The notes: generated by a model not told the origin, from the letters alone. A DNA stretch of 64,000 nucleotides from Empedobacter falsenii (GCF_013488205.1 NZ_CP040908.1:1837876-1901875), one strand, 5' to 3'; positions 40,992-49,452 are shown, counted from the stretch's first letter. Program-made: numbers and translations.

Positions 40992-42256
40992 TAGTCAAAA
41001 AGATTTAATTGATTTGGCTGATTTTTAAGATATTTACTTTTACTAAAACTCAAAATTCTATTTTTAATTTGCGAACCAAGCAAATCTTTTTGTTGAAATT
41101 GATCATCTGCACACGTCATGAAAAATTTTGCTCTATTGTAAGCAATTCCAAGATGTTTTAATTGATAAGAATAGATTTTTCCAAATTTTCGAGCTGTAAC
41201 AATTTTCTTCGCAGATTGAACACCAATTCCCGGAATTCGTAGAATTAAATGATAATCGGCTGTATTAATATCAATCGGATAAAGATGTAAATTTCGTAAA
41301 GCATAGCTCAATTTTGGATCGATATCAGTATCCAAATGAGGATTTTGTTGATTAAGAATCTCCGTAACATCAAATTGATAAAAACGCATTAACCAATCTG
41401 TTTGATACAGTCTATTCTCTCGTAACAAAGGTGGTTGAGTTCCGATAGACGGAAACATATTATCATTGTGATTGATTGGAATAAAACCTGAATAATATAC
41501 ACGTTTCAACTGGAAATCATTGTAATATTGATTTGCTGTATACATAATTTGCATATCATTTTCGGGCGTTGCACCAATTACCATTTGTGTAGATTGCCCA
41601 GCAGGAACAAAGGTTGGAGTAGATTTGATTAATTTTCGTTCAGCATTAAACTCAACTCGTTGTTGATGAATAAATCCTAAAGGTTTTTTTACATCTTCGT
41701 GTGATTTTTCTGGTGCAACTAATTTAAGTCCTTCTTCTGTTGGCATTTCGAGATTTATGGACATTCGATCAGCATATAAACCAGCTTCTTTCAATAATTC
41801 ATCACTCGCTCCAGGAATCGTTTTGAGATGAATATATCCATTAAAATTCTCTTCAAGACGTAACTTTTTCGCAATCAAAAGCAAGCGTTCCATCGTGAAA
41901 TCAGTATTTTTGAAAATTCCAGAACTTAAGAATAAACCTTCAATATAATTTCGACGATAAAAATTAATCGTTAAATCAACCACTTCTTGCACTGTAAAAG
42001 CAGCACGTTTTACATCATTACTTTTTCGAGAAACGCAAAAAGCACAATCATAAATACAATGATTCGTTAATAGAATTTTGAGTAAAGAAACGCATCGACC
42101 ATCTTCTGTAAACGAATGGCAAATCCCCGACATAGATGCATTTCCTAAGCCTTTGTTTTGGTTTTGTCTTTTACTTCCGCTCGATGAACACGAAACATCA
42201 TACTTCGCTGCATCTGCTAAGATGCTCAACTTTTCATTAATTCGATCAAAATTCAT
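40991..42256 (-). CDS. TIGR03916-type radical SAM putative DNA repair/modification protein
   Basis: A 421-residue radical SAM enzyme. The [4Fe-4S] motif CIYDCAFC uses Cys67, Cys71 and Cys74 (CxxxCxxC). Further Cys residues occur nearby (VSCSS, GICHSF, DGRC), as in the family. The C-terminal half carries a helix-hairpin-helix DNA-binding element (ILRIPGIGVQSAKKIVTARKFG). This combination, plus coupling to the DUF4130 gene, defines the radical-SAM/DUF4130 two-gene system found in many anaerobic and aerobic bacteria; the chemistry on DNA is not established. ATG is at 42254-42256. Confidence 0.88.
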   Translation of the reverse strand: MNFDRINEKLSILADAAKYDVSCSSSGSKRQNQNKGLGNASMSGICHSFTEDGRCVSLLKILLTNHCIYDCAFCVSRKSNDVKRAAFTVQEVVDLTINFYRRNYIEGLFLSSGIFKNTDFTMERLLLIAKKLRLEENFNGYIHLKTIPGASDELLKEAGLYADRMSINLEMPTEEGLKLVAPEKSHEDVKKPLGFIHQQRVEFNAERKLIKSTPTFVPAGQSTQMVIGATPENDMQIMYTANQYYNDFQLKRVYYSGFIPINHNDNMFPSIGTQPPLLRENRLYQTDWLMRFYQFDVTEILNQQNPHLDTDIDPKLSYALRNLHLYPIDINTADYHLILRIPGIGVQSAKKIVTARKFGKIYSYQLKHLGIAYNRAKFFMTCADDQFQQKDLLGSQIKNRILSFSKSKYLKNQPNQLNLFD

Positions 42257-42329
42257 TTTACTTTGCTTTATGCAAAAAGAATTCTTTTAAAAGTCAAACA
42301 ATGTCGCTGAAAAAAGTTTAACAAAAAAA

Positions 42330-42758
42330 TTAATCATATTCTAAATTGATTAAAAGTTCAGTCTTTAATCGGCTGATAAAATTACAATCTAATTCAGCAA
42401 GAAGAATATCAATTAATTGAGACAAAAAATCGCGGTGAATATAGTTAAATAAAAAGGTTTTTTCATTGGTCATAAAATAGAAATCAAAATGACTAAAATA
42501 ACCTGAAATTGATTTAATCTCTAATGTTGGAAGTTCTTCGGGTTGAAAAAAATCACTTAATTTTGCACGATAATCATGTATTTTTTTGATAGAATTTGAA
42601 TTAATATCAACATATTCCAAATTTAAATCTTCAATTTCATCTGAATAAAATTGAATCAAAAATTCATTTTTAGGATAATCATTTATGTACAAATTGAAAC
42701 GATTATCTTTTTGATATAACTGAAAAAGTCGATTAAATTCTTGCACATTATTGATCAT
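42330..42758 (-). CDS. Hypothetical protein
   Basis: A 142-residue soluble protein, not recognised. The composition is acidic and aromatic (NDYPKNEFLIQFYSDEIEDLNLEYVDI, YFSHFDFYFMTNEKTFLFNYIHRDFLSQLIDILLAELD). It has no signal peptide, membrane segment or catalytic motif. ATG at about 42758 gives MINNVQEFNRLFQLYQK. It is 73 bases upstream of the radical SAM gene on the same strand, so read-through into the repair pair is possible, but no functional link can be shown. Confidence 0.5.
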   Translation of the reverse strand: MINNVQEFNRLFQLYQKDNRFNLYINDYPKNEFLIQFYSDEIEDLNLEYVDINSNSIKKIHDYRAKLSDFFQPEELPTLEIKSISGYFSHFDFYFMTNEKTFLFNYIHRDFLSQLIDILLAELDCNFISRLKTELLINLEYD

Positions 42759-42821
42759 AATAGATGAAGTTAAATAATTGATTTGAATAAATTTAAAAAC
42801 ATTTAGTTAAATAATCAAATA

Positions 42822-42848
42822 AAAAAGAGCCAAATTAACTTGGCTCTT
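42822..42848 (-). terminator. Terminator of the YD-like exported protein gene
   Basis: On the minus strand AAGAGCCAA, six-base loop, TTGGCTCTT (42848-42825), then TTTT. Confidence 0.8.
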
Positions 42849-42854
42849 GTATTT

Positions 42855-43670
42855 CTAATAACGTATTGTTCTTGTTGTATTTGAAATTGGTTGATCAATA
42901 TCTTTGACGAATTGTGTTCGTTTGATCCAATTTTTGTGATTATCGTATTGATATTTAATCGTGGAAATATTCTTTACTTTTCCTGTTTCATCAAGCACTG
43001 TTTCTTCGATAATATTATTGTTTTCATCAAATTTTCGAACATATTTATTGACTTGTTTATTGTCTTTGTCTACATAAGTTTCCTCTATTGGATTGCCTTT
43101 TGCGTCATTTTTATAATTCAACGTATAAGTTCCTTGATTATATTTCACCAATGTTTTGACTAAAAATCCATTTTGATATTGAAACGTTTTCTCTATAAAA
43201 ACATCCGAATCTTCCAATAAATTAGTTTCTCTTTCGTAAGTTACATTCTGATTTTGATCTAATTTATATTCCGTTTTAGAAACATTGACATCATTTTCGC
43301 TTTTCGTCACGATATAACCATCTGTTGTATATTCGTAATCAAAATTGAAAACTAAACTTTCGTCATTGTTTTTCATTTCTCTCGAAATCAATTTATTTGA
43401 TTCATTGTAATTAAATGTTTCAGCAAAAGTTTTATTTCCAGCTTCATCAAAATAATCACGTTTTGTTGGATTTCCATCTTTATTATACGTTGATTTTGTG
43501 TAATATTCGGTTTCATAACCTTCGATAAACTTCATGCGAATACGTGCTTTTTGCATCGATTCTTCGATAAAAGTTGGATTTCCTAAAACATCATTTTGTT
43601 GTAATTCAGATTTTTGAGCAAATGCAAAACCTGAAAATAATATGGTAATTAAGGCAATGTTTTTTAACAT
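42855..43670 (-). CDS. Exported YD-repeat-like protein
   Basis: A 271-residue exported protein. Signal peptide MLKNIALITILFSGFAFAQ is followed by about ten tandem units of 20-25 residues with pattern (Y/F)xxxGNxxxExxxD (YNKDGNPTKRDYFDEAGNKTFAETFNYNESNKLISRE; YKNDAKGNPIEETYVDKDNKQVNKY; FDENNNIIEETVLDETGKVKN). These are YD/RHS-like or MORN-like beta hairpins, which often make elongated surface solenoids. There is no RHS core or toxin domain. Monocistronic with a terminator. Function is unknown. Confidence 0.65.
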   Translation of the reverse strand: MLKNIALITILFSGFAFAQKSELQQNDVLGNPTFIEESMQKARIRMKFIEGYETEYYTKSTYNKDGNPTKRDYFDEAGNKTFAETFNYNESNKLISREMKNNDESLVFNFDYEYTTDGYIVTKSENDVNVSKTEYKLDQNQNVTYERETNLLEDSDVFIEKTFQYQNGFLVKTLVKYNQGTYTLNYKNDAKGNPIEETYVDKDNKQVNKYVRKFDENNNIIEETVLDETGKVKNISTIKYQYDNHKNWIKRTQFVKDIDQPISNTTRTIRY

Positions 43671-43792
43671 ATGTTGTATTTTTTATTCTTGAATAGAAAG
43701 ATTAACCAAAATTAATCCAAAAATGTAAATTTCTTGATCTATTTAAAGGTGAACGTAAAAACTAGAACTTATATTTGAAAAAAAATAAAAAA

Positions 43793-44206
43793 ATGAGCAC
43801 AAAATTTAAACTTTTAGGTAATCAACCTGCATTTATCGATTTGTCATTGTTATTAGTACGTTTAGCTGCTGGTGGATTTATGTTTACACATGGATTCGGA
43901 AAATTGCAAAAATTAATCAATGGTAATTTTGAATTTGGTGATCCAATTGGACTTGGACCAGAAATATCTTTGGGTTTAACGGTTTTTGCAGAAATTCTTT
44001 GTGCTTTTTTAGTTTTGGTCGGATTATTTACTCGTTTAGCCGTTATTCCACTTATCATTACGATGTTAGTTGCTGTATTTATCGTGCATGCAGATCATGA
44101 TTTTGGTAAAAAAGAATTGGGATTATTCTATTTAATCAATTATTTAGTTATATTTTTATCAGGCGCAGGAAAATATTCTTTAGACAAATTGATCCTTAAA
44201 AAATGA
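43793..44206 (+). CDS. DoxX-family membrane protein
   Basis: A 137-residue four-helix inner-membrane protein. ATG at 43793 is chosen because the in-frame TTG at 43775 lies inside a -7 octamer TATATTTG (43770-43777). Family landmarks are LLLVRLAAGGFMFTHGFGKLQK, the second helix LGLTVFAEILCAFLVLVGLFTRLAVIPLIITMLVAVFIVHA and the final helix LFYLINYLVIFLSGAGKYSLDKL. DoxX relatives are linked to quinone- or thiol-related redox reactions, but the role here is open. It overlaps the deformylase gene by 4 bases (ATGA), so the two proteins are made together. Confidence 0.82.
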   Translation: MSTKFKLLGNQPAFIDLSLLLVRLAAGGFMFTHGFGKLQKLINGNFEFGDPIGLGPEISLGLTVFAEILCAFLVLVGLFTRLAVIPLIITMLVAVFIVHADHDFGKKELGLFYLINYLVIFLSGAGKYSLDKLILKK

Positions 44207-44904
44207 TAAAAACATTAACCTATAGCTTATTGATTTGTTCTTCTGCATTATTTGCTCAATCAAAAAATATGAAAAACATTGTTTATACGCCATTAACAAA
44301 GACAGAAACGACATTAATAAAAGAAAAGAATTCCTATGATCCTTTTCGTGTTTTATTAACGACTTCGGATGCAGATACAAAAATCTTAAAATCAACTTCT
44401 ATTGATATTGATCCAAAAGATCCGTTAATCAAATTATTGGCCGATCGTATGTATGCGACTGTACAAGACGAAGCAAGTAAAGGTGTTGGAATTGCAGCTC
44501 CACAAATTGGGATTAATCGCAACGCGGTTTGGGTACAACGTTTTGATAAAGAAGGTGAACCTTTTGAGTTTATTATCAATCCAAAAATTACTTGGTATTC
44601 GGACATTGTTCGTCACGGTCGCGAAGGTTGTTTGTCGATTCCTGATATTTTCGGAAAAGTGTTTAGAAGCTTGGTTCTTCGATTGGAGTATTATGATTTG
44701 GATGGAAATTTTCATGATGAAACGGTAGAAGGTTTTACAGCGGTTATTTTTCAGCACGAATACGATCATTTAACAGGAACGTTATTTACGGATCGAATGA
44801 AAGAGCAAGAAGAGCTAAATTATGTGAAAGCAGAAGTAATGAACGATGTTTTTTACTTGAAAAAGACTGGTTCTTTTATAGATGACGACGATGATGAAGA
44901 TTAA
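44203..44904 (+). CDS. Peptide deformylase with a signal peptide
   Basis: A 233-residue metal-dependent deformylase. All three catalytic motifs are intact: GVGIAAPQ (94-101), EGCLS with metal ligand Cys143 (141-145), and HEYDH (185-189). Two features are unusual: the protein begins with an apparent type I signal peptide (MIKTLTYSLLICSSALFAQ, cleavage near residue 19), and about 70 residues precede motif 1, more than in the housekeeping enzyme. The C-terminus is a run of Asp. Deformylases act on nascent chains in the cytoplasm, so an exported one should have another substrate, or the leader is retained as an anchor. An internal ATG (residue 23, MKNIVYTP) could give a cytoplasmic form. Coupled to doxX by a 4-base overlap. 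Confidence 0.85.
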   Translation: MIKTLTYSLLICSSALFAQSKNMKNIVYTPLTKTETTLIKEKNSYDPFRVLLTTSDADTKILKSTSIDIDPKDPLIKLLADRMYATVQDEASKGVGIAAPQIGINRNAVWVQRFDKEGEPFEFIINPKITWYSDIVRHGREGCLSIPDIFGKVFRSLVLRLEYYDLDGNFHDETVEGFTAVIFQHEYDHLTGTLFTDRMKEQEELNYVKAEVMNDVFYLKKTGSFIDDDDDED

Positions 44905-44952
44905 AAATTTCTTAAAACCTAGTAATTATTATGTTTGGCATAGTTTTTAGTT

Positions 44953-44960
44953 TAATTTTG
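44953..44960 (+). promoter_or_regulatory. -7 element of the alpha/beta hydrolase gene
   Basis: TAATTTTG matches TAnnTTTG. The nearest TTTG upstream is only 15 bases away, shorter than usual. It supports the TTG start at 44981. Confidence 0.5.
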
Positions 44961-44980
44961 CGAAAAACTTATTTAGAAAA

Positions 44981-45766
44981 TTGTTAGCATACACTACATA
45001 TAATCATCCAACGAGTACAGAATGGGTTACTTTTGTTCATGGAGCAGGAGGAAGTTCTACGATTTGGTTCAAACAATTGCGTGAATTTCGCAAACATTTT
45101 AATGTTTTGTTAATGGATTTGAGAGGACACGGACGTTCTAAGAAAAACTTGAAAGCGCTTTTCGAAAAACGTTATACTTTCAAATCGGTTTCAAAAGATG
45201 TCATTGATGTTTTAGATCATTTAAATATTGATAAAACGCATTTTGTTGGGATGTCTTTGGGAACGATTGTAATTCGACAATTGGCAGAAGATTATTCGGA
45301 GCGATTCAAATCAATGGTGATGGGAGGTGCAATTATGAAAATTAATTTTCAATGTCAATTTTTGATTAATGTTGGAAATACTTTCAAACATATGTTGCCT
45401 TATTTGATCTTGTATCGAATTTTTGCTTTCGCTATAATGCCAAAAAATACGCACAAGGAATCAAGGTTATTATTTATCAATGAAGCGAAAAAATTGTATC
45501 AAAAAGAATTTTTGAAATGGTTTAAACTTACTGCGGATGTAAATCCATTGCTAAAATGGTTTCGAAAAGTTGAATTGAATATTCCGACTTTATATGTGAT
45601 GGGAGCAGAAGATCATATGTTTTTGCCTTCGATTCAGGAATTAACAAAAGCACATACTAAACATTCAGAATTGATTGTTATCGAAGATTGTGGACATGTC
45701 GTGAATGTCGATCAACCACAAATTTTTAACGATAAAGTAATTGAATATATTCATCGAATTAAATAA
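44981..45766 (+). CDS. Alpha/beta hydrolase
   Basis: A 261-residue hydrolase. WVTFVHGAGGSSTIW gives the oxyanion loop, LLMDLRGHGRS the strand after it, FVGMSLGTIVIRQLAE the nucleophile elbow (Ser in GMSLGT), VMGAEDHMFLP the acid and CGHVVNVDQP the catalytic His. The outline is that of small esterases and lactonase-like proteins, substrate unknown. No ATG fits; TTG at 44981 is placed about 14 bases after the predicted transcription start. A terminator follows and is an inverted near-copy of the one beyond the next gene. Confidence 0.82.
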   Translation: MLAYTTYNHPTSTEWVTFVHGAGGSSTIWFKQLREFRKHFNVLLMDLRGHGRSKKNLKALFEKRYTFKSVSKDVIDVLDHLNIDKTHFVGMSLGTIVIRQLAEDYSERFKSMVMGGAIMKINFQCQFLINVGNTFKHMLPYLILYRIFAFAIMPKNTHKESRLLFINEAKKLYQKEFLKWFKLTADVNPLLKWFRKVELNIPTLYVMGAEDHMFLPSIQELTKAHTKHSELIVIEDCGHVVNVDQPQIFNDKVIEYIHRIK

Positions 45767-45774
45767 AAAATATT

Positions 45775-45804
45775 AAAAAAGCTTCCAATTAGGAAGCTTT
45801 TTTT
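45775..45804. terminator. Terminator, hydrolase gene / DUF6438 lipoprotein gene
   Basis: Stem AAAGCTTCC (45778-45786), loop AATTA, GGAAGCTTT (45792-45800), A-run and T-run on either side. Confidence 0.83.
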
Positions 45805-46912
45805 AGTCTATATATCGTTGTATAAAATTATATCCTAAATCGTAATAATGTTTTTGATTATTTTCAAAAGTTAATTCAAATTGTTGACCATTTCCTTTTA
45901 TAGTAAGTAATTTACAAGGATTAATTTCTCCTAATTCTTCACCAAAATAATAGTAATAAAATTCTGTTTTATAAGTTTGTTGATTTTTTATTGATATTTT
46001 ATTTGAAGGATGCTTCATTAATTCTGTCCAAAATAAGAAAGTTTGTGCTTTGCTTAATTGTTTTCCATTAATATTGATTAAACTGAGTAGTGGGAAGTAT
46101 TCAGATTCATGGTATTTCTTTTGATCATTCATTATAGAACCTGAATAAATAAGAGCTAATTCCAAACTCGAATAAGAAGAATTTATAGGATAAGCATAAA
46201 CACGTATCGATTTTATAATTTTATCCTTCTTTATGACAAGTAACAAATCTTCTGATTGATCTGTAATTTGTTCTTCATAATTATCTTTTAATGAAAGTAA
46301 TTCTGCGTCATTAATTTTCTGCTCTAAAAATTGATGAAATTTTTTATCTAATTTACCTTCAAAAACGCCCTTTTTTCCATTAAAAGCTTCATTAGCACTA
46401 ATAATAGTTCCATTTTTTTGAATAGCGATATTTATTATACTACAACTTCCATAACAACCACTTGTCGTATAGATAATTTGATCATAATCTAATGGAGTTT
46501 TGGTATTATTATCTCTTCTTCCAAGTGTATCAAGACTAGAATCATTATTATATTTGATAACCATTTCTTCTTTATTTATTGATAAAATTTTAAAAAATGG
46601 TTTTGGTCTATTGATAGAATCAAAATAATGAACTGTTGAATCTCTTACATAGAATTTGATTGAATTACCTAAAAATTTAGTAGGTATAAATTTTTTATGC
46701 TCTCGAATTCCATAAGTTTCATAGATACCATCATAATATCCTTTATTATTATATATTGAATCCTGATCGAATTTATAAATAACTGGATCTAAAACTACCA
46801 TTTTAGTTGACCAGACACCTTGTATTTGTTCTAATAATTTATTGTCAGCTTCGGAATTATTTTTACAAGAATTAAAAGATAATATAAGTATAAAAAAATA
46901 GATGTATTTCAT
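45803..46912 (-). CDS. DUF6438-domain lipoprotein
   Basis: A 369-residue lipoprotein. The lipobox LILSFNSC places the lipid-bearing Cys at residue 16. After an N-terminal lipocalin-like beta region (IQGVWSTKMVVLDP, YYDGIYETYGI) comes the DUF6438 block IIYTTSGCYGSCSIINIAIQKNGTIISANEAFNGKKGVFEG, with its two conserved Cys spaced by three residues (CYGSC). The C-terminal 130 residues are Tyr-rich and unassigned. DUF6438 has no known function. ATG is at 46910-46912. The gene sits between two inverted near-identical terminator hairpins and is transcribed in the same direction as trmD upstream. Confidence 0.72.
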   Translation of the reverse strand: MKYIYFFILILSFNSCKNNSEADNKLLEQIQGVWSTKMVVLDPVIYKFDQDSIYNNKGYYDGIYETYGIREHKKFIPTKFLGNSIKFYVRDSTVHYFDSINRPKPFFKILSINKEEMVIKYNNDSSLDTLGRRDNNTKTPLDYDQIIYTTSGCYGSCSIINIAIQKNGTIISANEAFNGKKGVFEGKLDKKFHQFLEQKINDAELLSLKDNYEEQITDQSEDLLLVIKKDKIIKSIRVYAYPINSSYSSLELALIYSGSIMNDQKKYHESEYFPLLSLININGKQLSKAQTFLFWTELMKHPSNKISIKNQQTYKTEFYYYYFGEELGEINPCKLLTIKGNGQQFELTFENNQKHYYDLGYNFIQRYID

Positions 46913-46951
46913 AAATAATATATTGAATTAAGATACAATAAATTATTTATG

Positions 46952-46982
46952 AAAAAAAGCTTCCTAATTAGAAGCTTTTTTA
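46952..46982. terminator. Terminator after trmD
   Basis: Stem AAAAGCTTC (46955-46963), seven-base loop, GAAGCTTTT (46971-46979). It is the reverse complement of the hairpin at 45775-45804 with one difference in 30 bases. Confidence 0.8.
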
Positions 46983-46984
46983 GT

Positions 46985-47671
46985 TTATTTTGATCTTTTT
47001 TCCAACAAATCTGGGCGACGCTCTTTTGTACGTTCAATTGCTTGTTCATGTAGCCATTCCTCTATTTTAGGAAAGTTACCAGAAAGTAAAACATCAGGAA
47101 CTTTAAGACCTTTATATTCGGCTGGACGTGTGTAAATTGGTGGCGCCAACAAATCATCTTGAAACGAATCTGAAAGGGCAGAAGTCTCATCACCAATTAC
47201 TCCAGGTAACAATCGAATAATAGAATCAGCCAAAATAATTGCACCAAATTCACCACCCGAAAGTACATAATCACCAATCGAAATTTCTCTTGTAACATAC
47301 ATATCTCGAATACGTTGATCGATACCTTTGTAATGTCCACAAATCATCATAAGATTTCCTTTCAACGATAAATCATTCGCAATTGTTTGATTCAACGTTT
47401 CACCATCTGGCGTCAAATAAATAATTTCATCATACGTACGTTCATCTTTCAATTTCGAAATCATTTTGTCCAAAGGCTCGCACATAATCACCATTCCAGA
47501 AGTTCCTCCGTACGGATAATCATCTACATGACGATAACGTCCTTTTCCAAAATCTCTCAAATCGTGAACATGAATTTCAGCTAAACCTTTGTCTTGCGCA
47601 CGTTTCATAATCGAGGCAGAAAATGGACTAACTAATAATTCGGGTAAAACAGTGATAATATCTATTCGCAT
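46985..47671 (-). CDS. trmD: tRNA (guanine(37)-N1)-methyltransferase
   Basis: Methylates G37 next to the anticodon with SAM, preventing frameshifts. SPOUT-fold landmarks: [89 protein letters not shown] (knot with the catalytic Asp) and [16 protein letters not shown]. Length 228 is normal. The usual partners rpsP, rimM and rplS are not adjacent. The -7 and -33 elements lie so close to the ATG (47669-47671) that the transcript should have almost no leader. Confidence 0.97.
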   Translation of the reverse strand: MRIDIITVLPELLVSPFSASIMKRAQDKGLAEIHVHDLRDFGKGRYRHVDDYPYGGTSGMVIMCEPLDKMISKLKDERTYDEIIYLTPDGETLNQTIANDLSLKGNLMMICGHYKGIDQRIRDMYVTREISIGDYVLSGGEFGAIILADSIIRLLPGVIGDETSALSDSFQDDLLAPPIYTRPAEYKGLKVPDVLLSGNFPKIEEWLHEQAIERTKERRPDLLEKRSK

Positions 47672-47675
47672 GCTA

Positions 47676-47706
47676 CAAAGATATTTGTTTAGCTACGTTT
47701 GCGCAA
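47676..47706 (-). promoter_or_regulatory. trmD promoter, predicted leaderless
   Basis: On the minus strand -33 TTG at 47706-47704 and -7 TATCTTTG at 47683-47676, spacing 20. The -7 element ends 4 bases before the start codon. Confidence 0.6.
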
Positions 47707-47923
47707 GTTTAAATCTATTTTTTGAATTTGATTGTTTTAACAGAATTAATAAATTCTTCTTGTGATTTTGCAAGAAATTAATCCAAATAATATAATGAAT
47801 GATAAATATTTTAAGTGATTATTCAAATGATTGATTTTCTTTTAAAATTAATAAATATAATTGATATTATTCATTAGCCTTATTCAAATGAAATCGAGTA
47901 AATTTGTCTAAAATTTTAATCAA

Positions 47924-48919
47924 ATGTTTTTATATAACAGACATAGACGACTACGCAAAAATGAATCAATTCGTAGTATGATTCGCGAAAATCATTTGTC
48001 ACCAAACGATTTTATTTTACCAATTTTTATGGCTGAAGGAGAAGGTGTGAAGGAAGAAATTGCTGCAATGCCAGGTATTTATCGCCAATCTCTTGACAAT
48101 ACTGTAAAAGAAGTAAAAGAAATTTGGGATTTAGGTATAAAATCAGTTAACATATATTGTAAAGTTAGTGATAATTTAAAAGATAACACAGGTAAAGAGG
48201 CTTGGAATCCAAACGGATTGATGCAAAATACAATCAAAGCGATTAAAGATGCTGTTCCAGAAATGATTGTAATGCCTGATGTTGCCTTAGATCCATATTC
48301 AATTTATGGTCACGATGGAATCATCAAAAATGGAGAAGTTATTAATGATGAAACTGTTGATGCTTTGGTAAAAATGACGTTATCTCATGCAGAAGCAGGT
48401 GCCGATTTTGTTGCTCCTTCTGATATGATGGACGGTCGAATAGGAGCGATGCGTGCTGCGTTGGAGGAAAACGGTTTTCATAATGTAGGAATTATGACGT
48501 ATGCTGCGAAATATGCATCGTCTTTTTATGGACCTTTCCGTACTGCTTTAGATTCTGCACCAGTTGATTCTCAAGAAATTCCGAAAGATAAAAAAACCTA
48601 TCAAATGGATTACCATAATTCACAAGAAGCGTTGCGCGAAGCAATTGCAGATGTAGAAGAAGGTGCAGATATTTTGATGGTAAAACCAGGAATGGCTTAT
48701 TTAGATATTGTGAAACTAGTGAAAGATAATTTACAAGTTCCAGTTTCTGTTTATCAGGTTTCAGGTGAATATGCGATGATAAAAGCTGCTGTAGAAAAAG
48801 GTTGGTTAGATAATGATAAAGTTATTTTAGAGTCTTTAACTTGTTTCAAAAGAGCTGGAGCAGACCTGATTTCAACTTACTTTGCAAAAGAAGCTGCGCG
48901 ATTATTAAATGATCAATAA
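47924..48919 (+). CDS. hemB: Porphobilinogen synthase, Mg-type
   Basis: Condenses two 5-aminolevulinate molecules to porphobilinogen in haem synthesis. Landmarks: RRLRKNESIRSMIREN, the metal-site segment MPDVALDPYSIYGHDG, VAPSDMMDGRIGAMR, MTYAAKYASSFYGPFR with the Schiff-base Lys near 203, and ILMVKPGMAYLD with the second active Lys. The zinc-type cysteine triad is replaced by Ala121, Asp123 and Asp131, so a magnesium-type enzyme independent of catalytic zinc is expected. A -7 element TAAATTTG lies at 47899-47906, 18 bases before the ATG. The terminator is identical to that of valS. Confidence 0.97.
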   Translation: MFLYNRHRRLRKNESIRSMIRENHLSPNDFILPIFMAEGEGVKEEIAAMPGIYRQSLDNTVKEVKEIWDLGIKSVNIYCKVSDNLKDNTGKEAWNPNGLMQNTIKAIKDAVPEMIVMPDVALDPYSIYGHDGIIKNGEVINDETVDALVKMTLSHAEAGADFVAPSDMMDGRIGAMRAALEENGFHNVGIMTYAAKYASSFYGPFRTALDSAPVDSQEIPKDKKTYQMDYHNSQEALREAIADVEEGADILMVKPGMAYLDIVKLVKDNLQVPVSVYQVSGEYAMIKAAVEKGWLDNDKVILESLTCFKRAGADLISTYFAKEAARLLNDQ

Positions 48920-48939
48920 ATTAGTTCAAAATAGAAATA

Positions 48940-48969
48940 AAAAACCACTTCATTTGAAGTGGTTTTTTG
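48940..48969. terminator. Terminator after hemB
   Basis: Hairpin accacttc-attt-gaagtggt at 48944-48963 with A- and T-runs, the same hairpin as after valS. It can also serve the convergent gene. Confidence 0.85.
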
Positions 48970-48973
48970 TGTT

Positions 48974-49336
48974 TTAAAGCGAATAATTAATCATTTTCGC
49001 TGTAAATTGTTGTTTTTCTAATGTAGATAGAAAGTATTTTTGTTCAGCTTCTGCTTGTTCTTTTTTCTGATAATTCTTTTCGTAACCCGTTTGAATTTCT
49101 TTTAAAGAACTAATCGTTCCATTTTTTAATAAATAATTCTGAAACTTTGTATATCTATCTGCCAGTTTGCCATAGATATCTTTGTTATCGATGCTTGCTT
49201 CATAAACATCTGTTACATAAACTTCATTATCTTGTCCATAAGCGATGGAAAAAAAATAATAAGTTTTATTATTCTTTGTTTGACTGAAAACCACCCCAGT
49301 AACAAAGAATAAAAATAGTACTAAACCTTTTTTCAT
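48974..49336 (-). CDS. Small exported hypothetical protein
   Basis: A 120-residue exported protein. Signal peptide MKKGLVLFLFFVTGVVFSQ is followed by a strand-rich start (KTYYFFSIAYGQDNEVYVTDVYEASID) and a helical, Lys/Glu/Gln-rich second half (GYEKNYQKKEQAEAEQKYFLSTLEKQQF) that may form a coiled coil. No family is recognised. ATG is at 49334-49336. It is convergent with hemB and divergent from ffh. Confidence 0.6.
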   Translation of the reverse strand: MKKGLVLFLFFVTGVVFSQTKNNKTYYFFSIAYGQDNEVYVTDVYEASIDNKDIYGKLADRYTKFQNYLLKNGTISSLKEIQTGYEKNYQKKEQAEAEQKYFLSTLEKQQFTAKMINYSL

Positions 49337-49452
49337 TCAACCAAAATTTGAGCACACAAGTTAATCATTATAACTTAATTAAAACCCTTGTTGTGTGATT
49401 TTATATTATTCGGTATAATTTTTTTATATTTGTGTCCTAAAATTGACTCAAA

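Noticed and set aside
42855-43670. RHS toxin or polymorphic toxin
   Set aside because: There are YD-like repeats but no RHS core motif, no toxin domain and no adjacent immunity gene.
46985-48919. trmD and hemB as a functional unit
   Set aside because: They are divergent, each with its own promoter, and their pathways are unrelated.
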